This document shows positions 52,254 through 61,666 of a stretch of DNA of 64,000 nucleotides, piece by piece. Origin of the DNA: JARRQJ01 sp963810615 (GTDB lineage Bacteria; Pseudomonadota; Gammaproteobacteria; DRLM01). The position numbers and the translations under genes were made by a program. The stretch covers positions 310,001 through 374,000 of the forward strand of contig CAWEOA010000007.1 of NCBI GenBank assembly GCA_963810615.1, in the 5' to 3' direction. The stretch's first letter is position 1. The number at the start of each line of letters is the position of its first letter. The notes beneath the pieces were generated by a model that had not been told where the DNA came from, did not search any database, and worked only from the letters and a program-made list of their open reading frames with translations.

Positions 52254-53724
52254 TGTCAAAGCATATTCTACTAATCCTAATAATCCGGACTATAACGAGA
52301 ATCAATCTCAACAGCATTTGGATGATGCTAAGAGACAGCAGGTGGACGATAATCCCTCTTCATTAAACCCGAAAATGCAGTTAGGTGCGAACGCGGGCAT
52401 AAGTGATATCGCAATCCGCGTCAGCAATCTAAGTAAGTGTTACAACATTTTTGATGCGCCGCGTGATCGTCTAAAGCAGTTTATAGTGCCTCGTCTTAGA
52501 AAAATAGCCGGTGTGCCACCTAAAAAATATTTTAGGGAATTCTGGGCGCTTAGGAATGTTTCCTTTGATATTAGACGTGGTGAGACAGTTGGAATAATAG
52601 GACGTAATGGTTCTGGTAAGTCCACATTGCTTCAAATAATCTGCGGTACTCTTTCTCCTTCATCGGGATTAGTAGAAACAAATGGTAGGGTGGCCGCGCT
52701 GTTGGAGCTTGGGGCTGGATTCAATCCTGATTTTTCAGGAAGAGAGAATGTGTATCTGGCCGGACAAATACTTGGGTTGTCGTGGAAAGAAGTTGATGAA
52801 AAATTTTCCGCAATAGAAGAATTCGCAGAGATCGGAAACTTCATTGACCAGCCTCTAAAGACCTATTCCAGCGGTATGTATGTTCGCCTAGCTTTCTCTG
52901 TGGCTGCCCATGTTGAACCGGAGATTCTTGTGGTGGACGAAGCACTAGCAGTTGGTGATTTCTTGTTCCAGCAAAAATGCTCAAAATTTATGCAGGAAAA
53001 ACTTGCCAACACTACTAAACTTCTCGTGACACATGATTTGTCAGCTATCACAAGTCTCACATCTCGTGCGATTGTTCTAAATCAAGGTAACTTAAGATTT
53101 GATGGTGATCCAGCTACAGCAATTGAGCAATATCAGATTATTGCACGTGCAGGTTATGGTGGAAAAAATATAAATTCTGGAGTAGATCGCATTGAAGATA
53201 CAAAAAATATCGAACCTACTATCATCGATGATGTGAATGTAATTAAGATTCCACTAAACAAGCTTAGCGGATTACTGGCAGTAAAGATAGACAGTGTGGC
53301 AGTTTCTATCGATGGAAATTGGGATACAAGTTATATAAAAGATGGGAAAGTTGTCCAGGTGAGGCTCTATATAACTGCTGATAAGGAATTGCCATATCCT
53401 ATCATCGGCTATCAAATTCAAGATCGATTTGGGAACGTTATCTTTGGTGAGAATTCAACATCTCTGCCTCATCCACCCAATTTATTGGAGGTCGGTAAGC
53501 ATGTTTTGGAGCTGCAATGGGAGTGGCCATTAATTTCACCAGGAAAGTATGGGCTTACTTTAGGGATTGGAAATGGCGGCGATGCGCTAATGCATGATAT
53601 AGAATGCTGGGCGCACAACGTCATAATATTAGATAGCTCTGCATCGACCTCTGTTCACGGGATATTTAATGTTCCTTTGATATCGCTGGAATATAAAGGT
53701 AGAAGTACACATGGATCCCGCTAA
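52243..53724 (+). CDS. wzt: ABC transporter ATP-binding protein with C-terminal Wzt domain
   Basis: ATPase of 493 residues. After an unusual N/Q-rich leader of about 50 residues come the NBD motifs: Walker A GRNGSGKS (residues 120-127), Q-loop, signature YSSGMYVRLAFSV, Walker B ILVVDEALAVGD and H-loop THDL. From about residue 340 a beta-sandwich domain follows (VAVSIDGNWDTSYIKDGKVV, IIGYQIQDRFGNVIFGENST, LELQWEWPLISPGKYGLTLG), the carbohydrate-binding Wzt-C domain that in E. coli O8/O9a recognises the modified end of the O-chain before export. The start ATG 52243 follows AAGGATTTGCCG. It overlaps both neighbours. Confidence 0.95.
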   Translation: MSSDVKAYSTNPNNPDYNENQSQQHLDDAKRQQVDDNPSSLNPKMQLGANAGISDIAIRVSNLSKCYNIFDAPRDRLKQFIVPRLRKIAGVPPKKYFREFWALRNVSFDIRRGETVGIIGRNGSGKSTLLQIICGTLSPSSGLVETNGRVAALLELGAGFNPDFSGRENVYLAGQILGLSWKEVDEKFSAIEEFAEIGNFIDQPLKTYSSGMYVRLAFSVAAHVEPEILVVDEALAVGDFLFQQKCSKFMQEKLANTTKLLVTHDLSAITSLTSRAIVLNQGNLRFDGDPATAIEQYQIIARAGYGGKNINSGVDRIEDTKNIEPTIIDDVNVIKIPLNKLSGLLAVKIDSVAVSIDGNWDTSYIKDGKVVQVRLYITADKELPYPIIGYQIQDRFGNVIFGENSTSLPHPPNLLEVGKHVLELQWEWPLISPGKYGLTLGIGNGGDALMHDIECWAHNVIILDSSASTSVHGIFNVPLISLEYKGRSTHGSR

Positions 53725-54784
53725 TACTTGGAAGATTCACCATCCGATCTACGAGTCCGATGTACTGAACCCAGATCTTATGGTGTCTCCATGGTCGGGG
53801 CATAGAGATTTTGCGTATGACTGGATCGCATTTTCGCGGCCGCGCCGGATAGTGGAACTGGGGACGCACTATGGATGTTCACTATTTTCCTTCGCGCAAG
53901 CTGATAAGGACTTACGGTTGGGTTGCGAACTATTTGCCGTTGATACGTGGCAGGGAGATCCAGACGCTGGTTTTTATGGGGAAGATGTCTATGCTCTTGT
54001 GGATAGAACCGTGCGAGAAAGATTCCAGGATGTATCGATACAGCTGATTCGAAAAACATTTTCAGAGGCGCTTTCTGATTTCGACGATAGTGTAATATCA
54101 ATACTGCATATTGATGGATTTCATAGTTATGATGCTGCTAAAGAAGATTTTGAGTCATGGCGAGACAAGCTAGAAGAAAATGCCGTTGTTTTTTTTCACG
54201 ACATTGCGCCATCTTCAGGATATGGCAGTGCGAAATATTGGGAGGATATTCGAGAGCACTATCCGCACTTTGAATTTTTAGAGCACAGTTTTGGTCTTGG
54301 CATACTTTTTCCAAAAGGAGACTATTGGTATCGTTGCGCTAAAAAATCTGGTCTAGATCTTTGGATTGACTTCTATCGATATAGAAGTCAAGCGCGGTTA
54401 TTTGAGAGGCAACTTCTTGATCAAACGCGTATGTTGGATGAGAGATGGAGAGTGCTTAAGGATATGGAGGGTATGATCCTGGAGCGAGATGCCACTATTA
54501 GATCTCAGGCTAAGCTTCTCGATGAGAGATGGAATGTAATGGATAATATGGAATCAATGATTCGAGATAGAGATATAACCATTACAGATCAAGAAAAACT
54601 TATAGAAGAGCGGTGGATCGCACTAGGTAATATGGAATCTATCATTCAAGATCGTGAAATGGTTCTTTCAAAGTTGCAAAATGATATGGATGATTTTTCC
54701 AGAGATGCTTCGGCGCTATTGTCACAAGCTATGAAGCTAGTGTTGAGCAGAATTATGAGAAAGAACGTAAAGAATGGTTCTTAG
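53711..54784 (+). CDS. SAM-dependent methyltransferase with a 28-residue-repeat coiled coil
   Basis: Protein of 357 residues. The N-terminal part is a class I methyltransferase: RRIVELGTHYGCSLFSF is the SAM loop, LFAVDTWQGDPDAGFYGEDV and ISILHIDGFHSYDAAKEDFE with VFFHDIAPSSGYG match the Methyltransf_24 type. From residue 238 three consecutive 28-residue repeats, each with a (L/I)(D/E)ERW core and an N-ME-(M/I)I segment, form an uninterrupted coiled coil of about 84 residues; a short amphipathic helix ends the protein. It overlaps wzt by 14 bases and the HAD gene by 11. The layout recalls WbdD, whose coiled coil sets O-chain length in the ABC route; homology to WbdD itself is not claimed. Confidence 0.85.
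   Translation: MDPANTWKIHHPIYESDVLNPDLMVSPWSGHRDFAYDWIAFSRPRRIVELGTHYGCSLFSFAQADKDLRLGCELFAVDTWQGDPDAGFYGEDVYALVDRTVRERFQDVSIQLIRKTFSEALSDFDDSVISILHIDGFHSYDAAKEDFESWRDKLEENAVVFFHDIAPSSGYGSAKYWEDIREHYPHFEFLEHSFGLGILFPKGDYWYRCAKKSGLDLWIDFYRYRSQARLFERQLLDQTRMLDERWRVLKDMEGMILERDATIRSQAKLLDERWNVMDNMESMIRDRDITITDQEKLIEERWIALGNMESIIQDREMVLSKLQNDMDDFSRDASALLSQAMKLVLSRIMRKNVKNGS
54422..54673 (+). repeat. Three 84-base tandem repeats inside the methyltransferase gene
   Basis: Units start at 54422, 54506 and 54590 and encode residues 238-265, 266-293 and 294-321. Shared residues include the LDERW/IEERW core, the ME in the middle and R-D/E near the end. Each unit is four heptads. DNA identity is lower than protein similarity, so the repeats are not recent. 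Confidence 0.9.
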
Positions 54785-56675
54785 AAAACAGAGCTGTGAT
54801 AGTACCTTCCGCGCAATTAATCTCGATATTCTGGATGGGCGCGATTTAAGTTGTTATGAATTCGTGTGCTTTGATCTTTTCGATACGATAGTTGGTCGAA
54901 CCGTGCATCCGGAGGATGTTAAGAGAATGGTTTGTGAGAGGCTAGCTAGGACTACAGCTATTGGCGTATCGGGGGAAGCTTTATATCAAATTAGATCAGA
55001 GGTCGAGCGGGAGTTATGTTCTCGAAATAAAGTGCTTGGATTCGATATGGAGTTTTCTCTAGATGAGGCTCTGCGCGAAATATGGAATAGACTGCCATCT
55101 CCTGTGAGCATACCGATTGATTCATTTCAGCGCATGGGTATCGAGCTTGAGGTGGCGACTGAGTGTTCAGTTATATATGTTGATCCTGATATTAAAGACC
55201 TACTAGAAATAATTGGTCATTTCCCAATAAAACTATGCCTGGTCAGCGACTTCTATTTGTCGTCTATAAATCTTAAGCGCATCCTTAGATATCATGATCT
55301 AGAAAAATATTTTCAGCATTTATTTGTGTCAGCAGATAGGTTGTTAACAAAGCGCTCAGGGCGGCAATACGACATTCTGCTTGGTGCGCTTGATGTGACG
55401 CCCGAAAAGGTTTTGATGATTGGCGATAATGTTGAATCTGACTATAGACGTTCTATGGAATATGGCATAAACGCAATACATATTAATCGAGAGTTTCGAT
55501 ACAGTCAGTATGCTGATTGGAGAATGGAGTCTGCTAGTGAATCTGATATTGATCAAGCAATTGACAATGTTCTCATGGAGAGTAAGTCTGAGGTTTTCAA
55601 GGAGCTGGCTCTTACTTTATTTTCTTTTACTGAATTGCTATATGACGCCTTGCTCGCCAAAGGTATTCGCGATGTATTCTTTCTTGCTCGTGAGGGTCAA
55701 TTGCTGAAGCGGCTTTTCGATTCGTATCAAAGCCGACGCCATCCAACAAGGCATATCACCATACGCAGCCACTACCTGGAGGTTTCTCGTAGGTCCACTT
55801 TTTTGCCTTCGCTCGGCCCTCTAGATAAGGAAGATTTTGAAACACTTTTTCGCCAATATCGCCGCATTTCTATTGAGGAATTTTTATTGAGTCTGGGGTT
55901 GGACTTTTTACTTGACAAACTGGAGTCAGATTTGGGGCTAGATATGAAGGAGCGCTTTGAGGACCTGCCTTCCAGTCCTGAATTTGCGGCGCTTCTCGCT
56001 AATGTAGCGTTCAGGGATGCGTATGATCGATGTCGCTTAGGTCGGCGAGCAGCTTTTCTCTCTTACCTTCAAACCTTCCCGATGCTCGGTCGAAGCGAAA
56101 CCTTATGCTTAGTAGATGTTGGCTGGAAGGGAACGATTCAAGATAATCTTTTCAATTTGTTACAGCAATCAGAAGTCTCGACGATTAGAGAATTAGACGG
56201 ATTTTATCTCGGGCTAATTGCTCCAGGAGGCATTGGGCCGACGAATAGAAAACAAGGCCTTCTTTTTTCAAACATTGAGGGTAATTCAGAATATTTTTCC
56301 ATATTTAATGAAAATCGTGCTCTATTCGAGGTGATGTTGGCGGCTGATCATGGGTCGGCAGCTGAATATGAGTTGGTTGAGTCCGGTAAGCCCGAAGTCA
56401 TTAGAAGTGAATTTTCAGAGGAGCCTCTGTTTAATGGCCGAATAAAACCCGCGCAGGATACACTTGAGGCATGCTTTCACAAGTTAGATGCTCTATTGCA
56501 TAGCCGAATCTATTCCTCCTTATGGCTGCTAAATGCGACTGCTAGAAGGCACGCTAGGATGGTCTTTAATCCTCTGGATAACGAAATATCATGGTTTACC
56601 GGTGTCTATCATATGGAAAACTTTGGTGTGTTTGAACAGTCGCAGTTTTGTATCGCATACCAGCGCGGAATATAG
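54774..56675 (+). CDS. HAD-like protein of the COG5610 type, with probable 3' frameshift
   Basis: Protein of 633 residues as read. The N-terminal HAD domain has CFDLFDTIV with nucleophile D34; the second acidic position is a Phe (F36), as in this subgroup and in haloacid dehalogenases, so phosphatase activity is uncertain. LVSDFYLS (S158), K193 and MIGDNVESDYRRSMEYG (D218, D223) are the other motifs. The C-terminal half has VFFLAREGQLLKRLFDSY and CLVDVGWKGTIQDNL, also typical. The frame stops at 56675 in AYQRGI. One base lost near 56670 would let it continue to 56818 (IAERSRFCLDLLSRKRDLDL to AYRLKVR). Its job in polysaccharide loci is not known. Confidence 0.8.
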   Translation: MVLRKQSCDSTFRAINLDILDGRDLSCYEFVCFDLFDTIVGRTVHPEDVKRMVCERLARTTAIGVSGEALYQIRSEVERELCSRNKVLGFDMEFSLDEALREIWNRLPSPVSIPIDSFQRMGIELEVATECSVIYVDPDIKDLLEIIGHFPIKLCLVSDFYLSSINLKRILRYHDLEKYFQHLFVSADRLLTKRSGRQYDILLGALDVTPEKVLMIGDNVESDYRRSMEYGINAIHINREFRYSQYADWRMESASESDIDQAIDNVLMESKSEVFKELALTLFSFTELLYDALLAKGIRDVFFLAREGQLLKRLFDSYQSRRHPTRHITIRSHYLEVSRRSTFLPSLGPLDKEDFETLFRQYRRISIEEFLLSLGLDFLLDKLESDLGLDMKERFEDLPSSPEFAALLANVAFRDAYDRCRLGRRAAFLSYLQTFPMLGRSETLCLVDVGWKGTIQDNLFNLLQQSEVSTIRELDGFYLGLIAPGGIGPTNRKQGLLFSNIEGNSEYFSIFNENRALFEVMLAADHGSAAEYELVESGKPEVIRSEFSEEPLFNGRIKPAQDTLEACFHKLDALLHSRIYSSLWLLNATARRHARMVFNPLDNEISWFTGVYHMENFGVFEQSQFCIAYQRGI

Positions 56676-56901
56676 CAGAACGTTCTCGTTTCTGTCTGGA
56701 TCTGCTGAGTCGAAAAAGGGATTTAGATCTCGGTTTCTGGCCGTGGCTGACTTGCTTTGAGCGAGGGGGTTTGCTAGCTGCAAAATTGTATCGAGCTTAT
56801 AGATTGAAGGTTCGCTGAAATATTATTCCCGAGTTGCTATTTATTAGTGTTGAAGCGTATGCAAAGCCTATTTTTAGATGGTGGAGTAGTGGAGGTGTCT
56901 A

Positions 56902-57864
56902 ATGTCGGATGATTTAGGCGGCATGCAGTTGGTCTCGTTGGTTGTGCCCTTCTACAATGAAGAAGCAGGCGTTAATGATTTTTATTCGGGCCGTCGTCCC
57001 GATTATCAATAGTACTTCAGAAATACGTTTTGAAGTAATCTGTATAGATGATGGAAGCAAGGATAATACATTGTCAAAGTTGATGCATCTTGCTGAGAGT
57101 GATGCACGCCTCAGCGTCGTAGAGCTTTCAAGAAATTTTGGAAAAGAAGCCGCGCTTACGGCTGGCATAGAAGCGGCGCGGGGTGACGCAATCATACCTA
57201 TTGATGCGGACCTGCAGGATCCGCCAGAACGAATACCCATAATGATTAATAAATGGCGTGAAGGCGCCGACGTCGTTCTTGCTCGACGGATTGATAGAAG
57301 CTCTGATTCATTTCTTAAGCGTAAAACAGCAGAGCTATTTATAAAATCCATAATCACCTTTCGGACGTTAATATACCGGAAAATGTTGGTGATTATAGAT
57401 TGATGGATCGCGCGGTAGTGAATGCAATTCTATTATTGCCGGAAAGACAGAGATTCATGAAGGGCCTGTTGGCTTGGGTCGGATTAAAGACAACTATAAT
57501 TGATTACGCTAGGAAGCCGCGTATGGCAGGTGCATCTAAGTTTTCAGGTTGGAAGCTTTGGAATTTTGCACTTGAAGGGATTACGAGTTTTAGTGCTGCG
57601 CCGCTGAAAATATGGACTTATTTGGGTGGTGTTGGTGCGATTACGACTTTTATTTATGCAATGTTTATTATTTTGCGAACGCTGATGCAGGGTGTTGATG
57701 TCCCTGGTTATGCATCCTTACTGGTTGCTGTTCTTTTTTTTGGTAGTCTCCAATTAATTAGCATCGGTTTGATTGGAGAATATATCGGTAGAATTTACAT
57801 AGAAACAAAACAGAGGCCGACTTACATTATCCGCAAGCTCCATGGAGGCAGGCATGGATCCTAA
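56902..57864 (+). pseudogene. GtrB-like bactoprenol glucosyltransferase, two frameshifts
   Basis: When joined, a family 2 glycosyltransferase of about 320 residues in the polyprenol-phosphate-glucose synthase group. It opens LVSLVVPFYNEEAGVNDFY, breaks near 56985, continues with VICIDDGSKDNTLS, VELSRNFGKEAALTAGIEAA and IDADLQDPPERIP (DxD), breaks near 57345 (expected YKIHNHLSDVNIPENVGDYR) and continues with LMDRAVVNAILLLPERQRFM and two C-terminal transmembrane helices ending in LIGEYIGRIYIETKQRPTYI. GtrB makes the lipid-linked sugar used by Gtr glucosyltransferases to decorate O-antigen. GtrA lies two genes downstream. Confidence 0.85.
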
Positions 57865-58591
57865 TGCCTATCTGCAAATGGCAGAAACTGAGGAGCATCA
57901 CTGGTGGTTTGACGGTAGACGTGCAATTCTAGCCTCTTAATTGAAACATTTGATTTATCCACTAACTAAAATCCTTGAAATTGGTTCAGGTACTGGTGGT
58001 AATCTTGAGATGCTAGCTTCTTTCGGCCAAGTTAGCGCGCTGGAAATGGACTCCTCAGCACGCTTGATAGCTAATAAAAGGTCGGCCGGGCGCTTTGATA
58101 TTCGACCAGGTAGATGTCCGTCTAGCATTCCATTTGCCGGCGAAAAATTTGATTTGATCTGCCTCTTTGATGTGCTAGAGCATATTGAAGAGGATCTTGA
58201 TACTCTCATTGCGGTGAAAAAGCTGCTGGCAGAGCGTGGGCGAATACTAATAACAGTGCCTGCATATCGTTGGTTATGGAGTGCGCACGACGAATTCCTG
58301 CACCATAAACGACGATACAATACTTCAGAGATTAAGGCTAAAACAAAGGAAGCAGGGTTGCGAGCGCTTAAAATATCATATTTCAACTCCCTCCTTTTTC
58401 CGTTAGTTGCGCTTGTACGGATAAAAGATCGCATATTTGGCGGTGATTCTCCGAGTGGTATGAGCATTCCAGTGCGGGGGATTAATAATGCCCTTCGTTT
58501 CGCCTTTTCGTCGAGCGTTTACTTCTGCGTCATCTTAACCTGCCATTTGGGGTTTCTATTGTGGCAATCCTTGCGGCGAACGACTGATTAA
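57854..58591 (+). pseudogene. SAM-dependent methyltransferase with an in-frame stop
   Basis: The start ATG 57854 overlaps the gtrB end by 11 bases and reads MDPNAYLQMAETEEHHWWFD, a well-known opening of class I methyltransferases in polysaccharide loci. At 57938-57940 a TAA stop interrupts the same frame between RRAILAS and LKHLIYPLTKILEIGSGTGG. Downstream are the SAM loop EIGSGTGG, DLICLFDVLEHIEEDLDTL and ITVPAYRWLWSAHDEF. A single substitution is enough to cause this, unlike the indels elsewhere. Reinitiation at TTG 57941 would keep the SAM domain but lose the N-terminal helix. Confidence 0.8.
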
Positions 58592-58995
58592 TGTTGACTG
58601 CATCACGTATTAGACAGATTAAACGATTTGGAATTACCGGCATTATGGTGACAGGAGTTCATGTTGTTGTAGCTGCATCTTTTATCAACTACATAGTGGC
58701 GATTCCATGGCTTGCTAATGGCGTGGCATTTGTTACTGCCACGATAAGCTCTTACCTGCTAAATACCTTGTGGAGTTTCTCGTCTCCACTTAAAAGGAGC
58801 AATTTATACCGATTCATTGGAGTGTCAGGTCTTGGTTTTACTATGGCTGTAAGTATATCAAGGATAATTGAATTGTTGGGTTATCGATATTGGATTGGGA
58901 TAGCTTTTGTTGTTCTCATTGTCCCACCGCTAACGTTTATCCTCCACTCTAGCTGGACTTACAAAGAAGTCGCATTAAGATCAGAAAATACCTAA
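58591..58995 (+). CDS. GtrA-family membrane protein
   Basis: Small membrane protein of 134 residues with four transmembrane helices (FGITGIMVTGVHVVVAASFI, WLANGVAFVTATISSYLLNT, FIGVSGLGFTMAVSIS, WIGIAFVVLIVPPLTFILHS). The motif YLLNTLWSFSS is typical of GtrA, the proposed flippase for lipid-linked glucose. ATG overlaps the previous stop as TAATG. It is intact between two broken genes of the same module. Confidence 0.88.
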   Translation: MLTASRIRQIKRFGITGIMVTGVHVVVAASFINYIVAIPWLANGVAFVTATISSYLLNTLWSFSSPLKRSNLYRFIGVSGLGFTMAVSISRIIELLGYRYWIGIAFVVLIVPPLTFILHSSWTYKEVALRSENT

Positions 58996-59000
58996 ATAAT

Positions 59001-61646
59001 ATGAGAGCGCTAAAATTCCTAACTATAGTATGTGCGTCTCTCTTAATTATCATATGTACCATTCTTACAACACCGATACACATGGTTATTTACCATGATG
59101 CTAGTGTTTCCGCAAAAATAAAGTCAGAGGGTAGTATCTTACCAGTAAGATCTTATGGGTCTTCTGAAAATACGAAGATATCAATTTATAATATTTCCAA
59201 GAATAATCGCGTTGTGGAAATGGCGTTACCCATTCCTGATGGAAAGCCTCGTCTGAAAAGAAATGAGTGAGGAATCTGAACGGTGACTGGCGATCCACAT
59301 ACGGCGGCGATCGCTTGGAATCGAGACTGTCGGGCAGTAGTTTAAGCTTTATTTAACTGCAAAAGTCCTGGAAATACCATTTATATCAAGGCCTGATGGC
59401 GGAACTGTGCGGGTAGCATCGGGTGAATGGCAGGAAATAATAGACTTGGAGAGTCCAAAATATTCCTGGAGGGTTGTAAAAATTCCATTGAATATAATAA
59501 CTACTGTAAGGACAGCTAGTTTATTACAATTACCATCAACAATAGAAATATCCTTGTCAGGTATTGATTCGCAGAATTCCGAGGTAAATATTTCTCTAGG
59601 AGGCACTAGAATAATTCGCAAATTAGAACTTGCGGTAAATGGCGCGCCTGTAATTGTCCATATAGGGATGGCGGAGCGGCTTGGCATGCTTCTAATAGGC
59701 TTAGAAAGATTGAGCGTTGCCTTTATATTCGCGATTATTATTTTCGTGGCACTTAGCTTAGTAGGCGCTAGGTCGGAAGATACCCCCAGCGATCGGTGGC
59801 ATTGGGTCATAGCACTTTTGCATCTGGGTCGGTTTGATAGCCCTGTTCTTTAATAGCCTGGCTTATTTCTATCCAATCGGATATGTTCTACAGTAAATAA
59901 AATTTTCATTACTCGATCTATAGCCATAAGTATGGGAAGTGATGGGTTAATGAATCTGATGTAATTAATCTGGAGCTAAGCCATCATTACCTTGGTCGAT
60001 TGTATTGATTGCTATGCTCGTGGTATGGCTCACTTTTTGGCCGATATCGTTTACGGGTTCGGCTTATTTAGGCCTACTACAAACTGATTCATCCTATGAT
60101 ACGACTGTATTTAATGCAGTAAATCACAAATCTCTCCTGTCTCTTATTTCTGATAATAGCTTGATTAATTATGGGTGGGTCGATTGATCTTGTCCTTGTA
60201 GCGGTTGTAGCAGGAATGATAAAGCTGAATATAAATCAATATGGATAATTATTTCTGCTACATTCATGTTTTTACCCCCATAGCGGTTACTTTGTAGTGG
60301 AGAAGTGAGTCGAAGAATCGCAAAATTGGATTATCTCTGCTAGTGCTATCGCGATATCGTCTCCATTTTCAGGCCGATTTATGAAGTCGTATCTTGTTCA
60401 ATACCTTTTAACGCCGTTGCTATATTTGAATAATTTTTTTAGCGCTGCCAATTTTGTGCTCTTGAAAAGAACGCCAAAATTTTTTTTTTGAGATTGTTGC
60501 CATTTGCAGTGATGTCGACAATGGTTTGGTTGCTATATCCATATTTCGCATTGGGGTCAATTGTTATGATTACCATTTCATTATGGTGAGTGCGAGGTAA
60601 CGTTTACTTGCGGCTGAAATATTTAATATATTTTGTTGCTTTATGCCTGGCTCTTGCAAATGTTGGCTATATATTTTTGATGAATCCGGGGGCTACTCGG
60701 CAATTCGCGGCTGCTCTTAACGGGATTGCGCGTTGGGCAGTTTTTCCCTTTTATGACAAACTGGATTTACTGGCCATTGTCCTTGGGTTTGCTCCATTTC
60801 ATGCGGATATCCATCTGTTGCGTAGCATTACGAGATGGGTCAAACTACCAGGCTTTTCCGGATATCTTGAATATCTGTCCTTTCTATATAGTAAAGCATC
60901 CCTGATTGTGTATGGTGTGATTATCGCATGTTGCGGTACTATTTTATGAGGATGAGAAAGACTCTTTCTCCAATTGGATATGTGCTTCTTGGGGTGGCAG
61001 TTATATACCCTGTTGTTGCGTGTGCCGCACTGTTGTTTAGTGGGTTATATGCGTATTGCAAGTTGGTATGGACATTTGCAACATTGCTTCCTCTAATTAT
61101 TGCTCCTGTGCTTGCGATTGGCGCGAGACCGGTTGCGGATGAGTGTATTCTATAAAGTATCGAAAAATTATTTTTAGTGTTTCTTGTGCGTTTATGCTAG
61201 TTATTTATATTTTTGGAAATGCAATTTCGAAAGTGGCTACTCCAATGCTTTGGCTTGCCAATCCGAATGGTGAAATTGCGAATAGATACAATACTGCTGC
61301 TGCATCTGATATTGTGCTGCTAGGGGCGTGGCTGCACCAGCATGATGGTCTAAGGAAGACCTATGCTTTTTCGGATTCTGCTGGCGGTAACGTGCTTGCA
61401 TCGCAACTCGAACAGGTTCTCGCTGCTCATGCATTTGCGTTAATGGATAGTTATAAATGGATATGTCGGAATTGTGTGTCATCCCCGGAATTATTGGATT
61501 TCAGGGGATTTTCACCGATTGATATTCATGAACGTGATGTGGACGCATTGGTAATTATTGGGCGAGAAACGCCATCAGTATTTGGCGGATGGAAATATGA
61601 TCTGCGCGGTGACCGCATAGCAATTATAATTCCTAATAATAAGTAG
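59001..61646 (+). pseudogene. Large polytopic membrane protein, heavily degraded (possibly Gtr-type glycosyltransferase)
   Basis: Six or more short open pieces in changing frames (59001-59270, 59350-59853, 60005-60187, 60590-60949, 60928-61155, 61143-61646) together cover about 2.6 kb. Pieces share hydrophobic helices, for example FLTIVCASLLIIICTILTTP, LSVAFIFAIIIFVALSLVGA, YLIYFVALCLALANVGYIF and IIFSVSCAFMLVIYIFG, and a luminal-like C-terminal domain. Between 60190 and 60590 no frame is usable. In gtrABC modules the third gene is a large serotype-specific membrane glycosyltransferase; position after gtrB and gtrA suggests the same here. I cannot name a family. Confidence 0.65.
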
Positions 61647-61666
61647 GCTGGCTGGGGCGTAATTTA

